Source of the DNA: Bacillota bacterium | GTDB lineage: Bacteria; Bacillota; Sulfobacillia; Sulfobacillales; Sulfobacillaceae | Assembly: GCA_021797675.1 (NCBI GenBank) | Contig: JAJZZH010000134.1 | Span: forward strand, 1-42,207 | Direction: 5' to 3' | Length of the DNA: 42,207 nt | Shown: positions 39,905 through 42,207 of the stretch, one piece after another | Position numbering within the stretch: the first letter of the stretch is position 1 | Layout: each line of letters begins with the position of its first letter | The notes under the pieces: model-generated | What the model saw: only the letters and a program-made list of their open reading frames with translations | Databases searched by the model: none | Told to the model about the DNA's origin: nothing | Translations under genes and position numbers: made by a program

Positions 39905-42207
39905 TTAGTGAATTTCCAGACGGAAGCTCCGTATCTCAAATGGGCCCAACTCCACGGTGAGCGGTCCCGTCTCCTGCGGGCCGGTCGGCCGCTCCCGCAG
40001 GTCGACCGCCTGCCAATGCACCCATTCGCGGTCACTGCCTATCCGAATGCGCGTCCGCCCACCCGCGCATTCGTGCACCCGGAGTACGAAGCCGTCACCG
40101 TCCTCCGCCCGCTTCATCGCGGCCACCTGCACGTGCTCCCCCTCGACCCACACCACGCGGTCGTGACGCCGGAGCGCCCCCGGCATCACCGCCAAAGGCC
40201 GATTCAGATCCCACGCCGCCTCGACCGTCCGTCCCGCCACCAAGTCCCCGGCGTGCGGCAAGAGCGCATAGCAAAAATGGTGCGCGCCCTGATCCGCCGC
40301 GTAGTCGGGATGGGTCGCCGACTTGATCAACGAAAGCCGCAGCACCCCGTCCTTGATGGCATAGCCGTACTTACTGTCATTGGCCAGGCTCACCCCGTAG
40401 CCATGCTCGGACAAGTCGGCCCATTGATGGCCCACCACTTCGAAGCGTGCCTGGTCCCACGGCGTGTTCCAGTGCGTCGGCCGCTCCAGGTGGCCAAATT
40501 GAATCGCATAGCGTGCCTCCCGCGCCCGCACCGCCACCGCAAACGCCACTTTCAGCAACTGATGCTGGGCCTGCCAGTCCACCCGGGTGTCAAAATCAAT
40601 CCGCGGGTCATGCGCGTAGAAGATCGCGTCCTGCTCGATCGTCGACGCGCCATAGCGCCAGCGGCACCGCACGACCGCTGCCACCGGCCCTTGGCTGACC
40701 AGGTCCATCGTCTCCAGGTCGGTGACCGGATAGGCCTTCTCCTGATAAAAGAGGTCGATGTCCCAGGCGTCTCCGTCCAACGGCTTATCCTCATAGACTT
40801 CGAGAACATTACCGAGCGCCCCCGCCGCCAACACCTCGCGATCCACCCGCCGGTCATACAGACGCGTCAGGCGGCCGTGGGCATCCCAGGCCACGATATA
40901 AAATGGGGTCGTCAGCTGGCCGGCTTGCCAGGTAAACGGTCCCGTCGGCTCCGCGGCGTGTGCGGCGCTCACCCCGACCTCGGTCGCCCCCATCGCGGGC
41001 ACCCGGGGGACCACCACCCACCACGCCCCAGCCACGCGCTGCGCGGCCAGGGCGCTTCCGTCGGCGCCGGCAAACCGAGCCCGGTCCGGCAGCGCCGGAT
41101 CGGTCAGTCGAATGACCCCCGTGCGCTCCCAGGGCACCGAGTTGAAAACGGCAAACGTGCCCGGCTCGGCGGTGGTTCCCGCCGCCTGGCACTGCTCCCA
41201 CACCCGAGCCACCCGCTCGGTCGCCGCTTGGTAGTCGGCCGCCGCATCTTCATAGACCTCGCGGATGCTGGACCCGGGTAAAATGTCGTGAAATTGGTTG
41301 CGGAGCACGATCTCCCAGGCGGCATCCAATTCGGCCTTGGCGGCTGCCTGCCCCGCCGGCTCGAGCGTCCACGCGGCAAGCCACTCCGCCTCCCGCAACC
41401 CCAGTTCCAGCGTCCGGTTTTGCCGCTTGACCGCCGCCTGGCTCGTATAGGTGCCGCGGTGATATTCCAGATACAGTTCCCCGTCCCAGACTGGCACGGG
41501 CTCCGCGCTCGTTGCCAGCGTTTCCTGCAGGCGGGCCAGGTAGGCGTCCACCCGCCCGATGCGCACCCGCGGCAACCCCGGCATGCGATCAAAGCGGCGG
41601 ATCATTTCGACCATCTCCCGGTTGGGCCCGCCGCCGCCGTCGCCATAGCCGAACGCCACCAGCAAGTCCCGATTCAACGCCTTGTCGGCGTATTTCCGCC
41701 AAGTTCCGAGCAGGGTGCCTGCTGTGATTTCGCCATTGTAGGTCGCAAACCATCGGTCGTCGCGATTCCATTGGTTCGCCGACGGGGTAGTCACGAAGTG
41801 CGCCAACACCTCGCTGCCGTCGATGCCCCGCCAACGAAACGTGTCATGGGGCATACGATTATACTGGTTCCAACTGATTTTCGTGGTCACGAAGGCGTTA
41901 ACCCCCGCTTGGCGGAGAATCTGCGGCAAGGCGGCGCTAAAGCCGAAGGCATCCGGCAGCCAGAGCACGGTCGCCCCTTCCTGCCCAAATTCCCGCGTGA
42001 AAAACTGGGTGCCGTGCAGAATCTGTCGCACCAGTGCCTCCCCCGACGACAAATTGCTGTCGGCCTCGAGCCACATTGCGCCGTCCGCTTCCCACCGGCC
42101 CTCCGCCACCCGCTTTTGGATCCGCGCGAAGAGATCCGGATGGTCCGCCTTCACGTAGGCGTACAGTTGCGGCTGCGACTGAAAGAATACATAATCCGGA
42201 TGCGTCT
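39905..42207 (-). CDS. GH38 alpha-mannosidase (N-terminus beyond the window)
   Basis: The frame is open to the right edge, so the start is missing; about 767 residues are seen. The family motifs are clear: THPDYVFFQSQPQLYAYVK at the edge, MWLEADSNLSSGEALVRQIL, and LWLPDAFGFSAALPQIL, in which the Asp is the catalytic nucleophile. The C-terminal beta domains are complete. GH38 enzymes are zinc-dependent, retaining exo-alpha-mannosidases; the substrate is probably alpha-1,2/1,3-mannose side chains. No signal peptide can be judged. It points the same way as the mannan operon, from which the island at 37.1-39.5 kb separates it. Confidence 0.9.
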   Translation of the reverse strand, partial: THPDYVFFQSQPQLYAYVKADHPDLFARIQKRVAEGRWEADGAMWLEADSNLSSGEALVRQILHGTQFFTREFGQEGATVLWLPDAFGFSAALPQILRQAGVNAFVTTKISWNQYNRMPHDTFRWRGIDGSEVLAHFVTTPSANQWNRDDRWFATYNGEITAGTLLGTWRKYADKALNRDLLVAFGYGDGGGGPNREMVEMIRRFDRMPGLPRVRIGRVDAYLARLQETLATSAEPVPVWDGELYLEYHRGTYTSQAAVKRQNRTLELGLREAEWLAAWTLEPAGQAAAKAELDAAWEIVLRNQFHDILPGSSIREVYEDAAADYQAATERVARVWEQCQAAGTTAEPGTFAVFNSVPWERTGVIRLTDPALPDRARFAGADGSALAAQRVAGAWWVVVPRVPAMGATEVGVSAAHAAEPTGPFTWQAGQLTTPFYIVAWDAHGRLTRLYDRRVDREVLAAGALGNVLEVYEDKPLDGDAWDIDLFYQEKAYPVTDLETMDLVSQGPVAAVVRCRWRYGASTIEQDAIFYAHDPRIDFDTRVDWQAQHQLLKVAFAVAVRAREARYAIQFGHLERPTHWNTPWDQARFEVVGHQWADLSEHGYGVSLANDSKYGYAIKDGVLRLSLIKSATHPDYAADQGAHHFCYALLPHAGDLVAGRTVEAAWDLNRPLAVMPGALRRHDRVVWVEGEHVQVAAMKRAEDGDGFVLRVHECAGGRTRIRIGSDREWVHWQAVDLRERPTGPQETGPLTVELGPFEIRSFRLEIH

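Noticed and set aside
39908-41281. 457-residue plus-strand open frame
   Set aside because: Antisense to the clear GH38 gene; histidine- and arginine-rich with no domain.
1-42207. CRISPR arrays, tRNA or rRNA genes
   Set aside because: I saw no regularly spaced repeats and no tRNA or rRNA signatures while reading.

Overview
The window is GC-rich, with strong AGGAGG-type ribosome binding sites, Gram-positive-style secreted enzymes and no outer-membrane genes. This suggests a GC-rich, monoderm Bacillota. The mix of starch and alpha-mannan enzymes, SIMPL protein and many insertion elements would suit a Sulfobacillus-like soil or acidophilic lineage, but nothing in the sequence proves the genus.

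Layout. (1) 1-2.6 kb: two copies of an Rpn-type PD-(D/E)XK nuclease gene. The first is broken by a clean 40-bp deletion between 9-bp direct repeats. (2) 3.2-3.9 kb: a SIMPL-domain secreted protein, which overlaps the cluster below tail to tail. (3) 3.9-17.8 kb, minus strand: an alpha-glucan (starch/maltodextrin) locus. In transcription order it has a large secreted GH13 enzyme with two C-terminal CBM25-like starch-binding domains, a second secreted GH13 enzyme, then a separately promoted set: MalE-type binding protein, MalF and MalG permeases, LacI regulator, intracellular GH13 cyclomaltodextrinase/neopullulanase, Gfo/Idh/MocA oxidoreductase and aldo/keto reductase. Two near-identical LacI-type operators sit just downstream of two good sigma-A promoters, which gives a simple control model. 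(4) 17.8-27.4 kb, mostly plus strand: an accessory island. It carries a small-gene cluster of unknown function with one frameshifted member, a complete IS1634-like element with 14-bp inverted repeats, an RHH-PIN toxin-antitoxin pair, a decayed DUF4338-ISAs1 fusion transposase, a PRiA4_ORF3-like protein, a gene-poor stretch with IS200/IS605-like hairpins, and an IS607-type serine recombinase without its TnpB. (5) 27.7-36.9 kb, minus strand: an alpha-mannan locus with a GntR-LacI hybrid regulator, GH125 exo-alpha-1,6-mannosidase, sugar ABC binding protein and two permeases, and a 977-residue secreted protein ending in a GH76 endo-alpha-1,6-mannanase domain. (6) 37.1-39.5 kb: a second island with a Phd-VapC pair, an ORF-less group II intron and a frameshifted Tn3-family transposase fragment. 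(7) 39.9 kb to the end: a GH38 alpha-mannosidase, cut by the window edge, which probably belongs to the mannan locus.

How it works together (inference). Secreted GH13 enzymes open starch, the MalEFG importer brings in maltodextrins, and the cytoplasmic GH13 enzyme finishes them under LacI control. In parallel, the GH76 domain cuts the alpha-1,6 backbone of mannan, a second importer takes up oligosaccharides, and GH125 plus GH38 trim them under the GntR-LacI regulator. Neither importer has an ATPase gene here, so both probably borrow a shared MsiK/MalK-type ATPase encoded elsewhere. The alpha-mannan set fits feeding on fungal or yeast cell-wall material.
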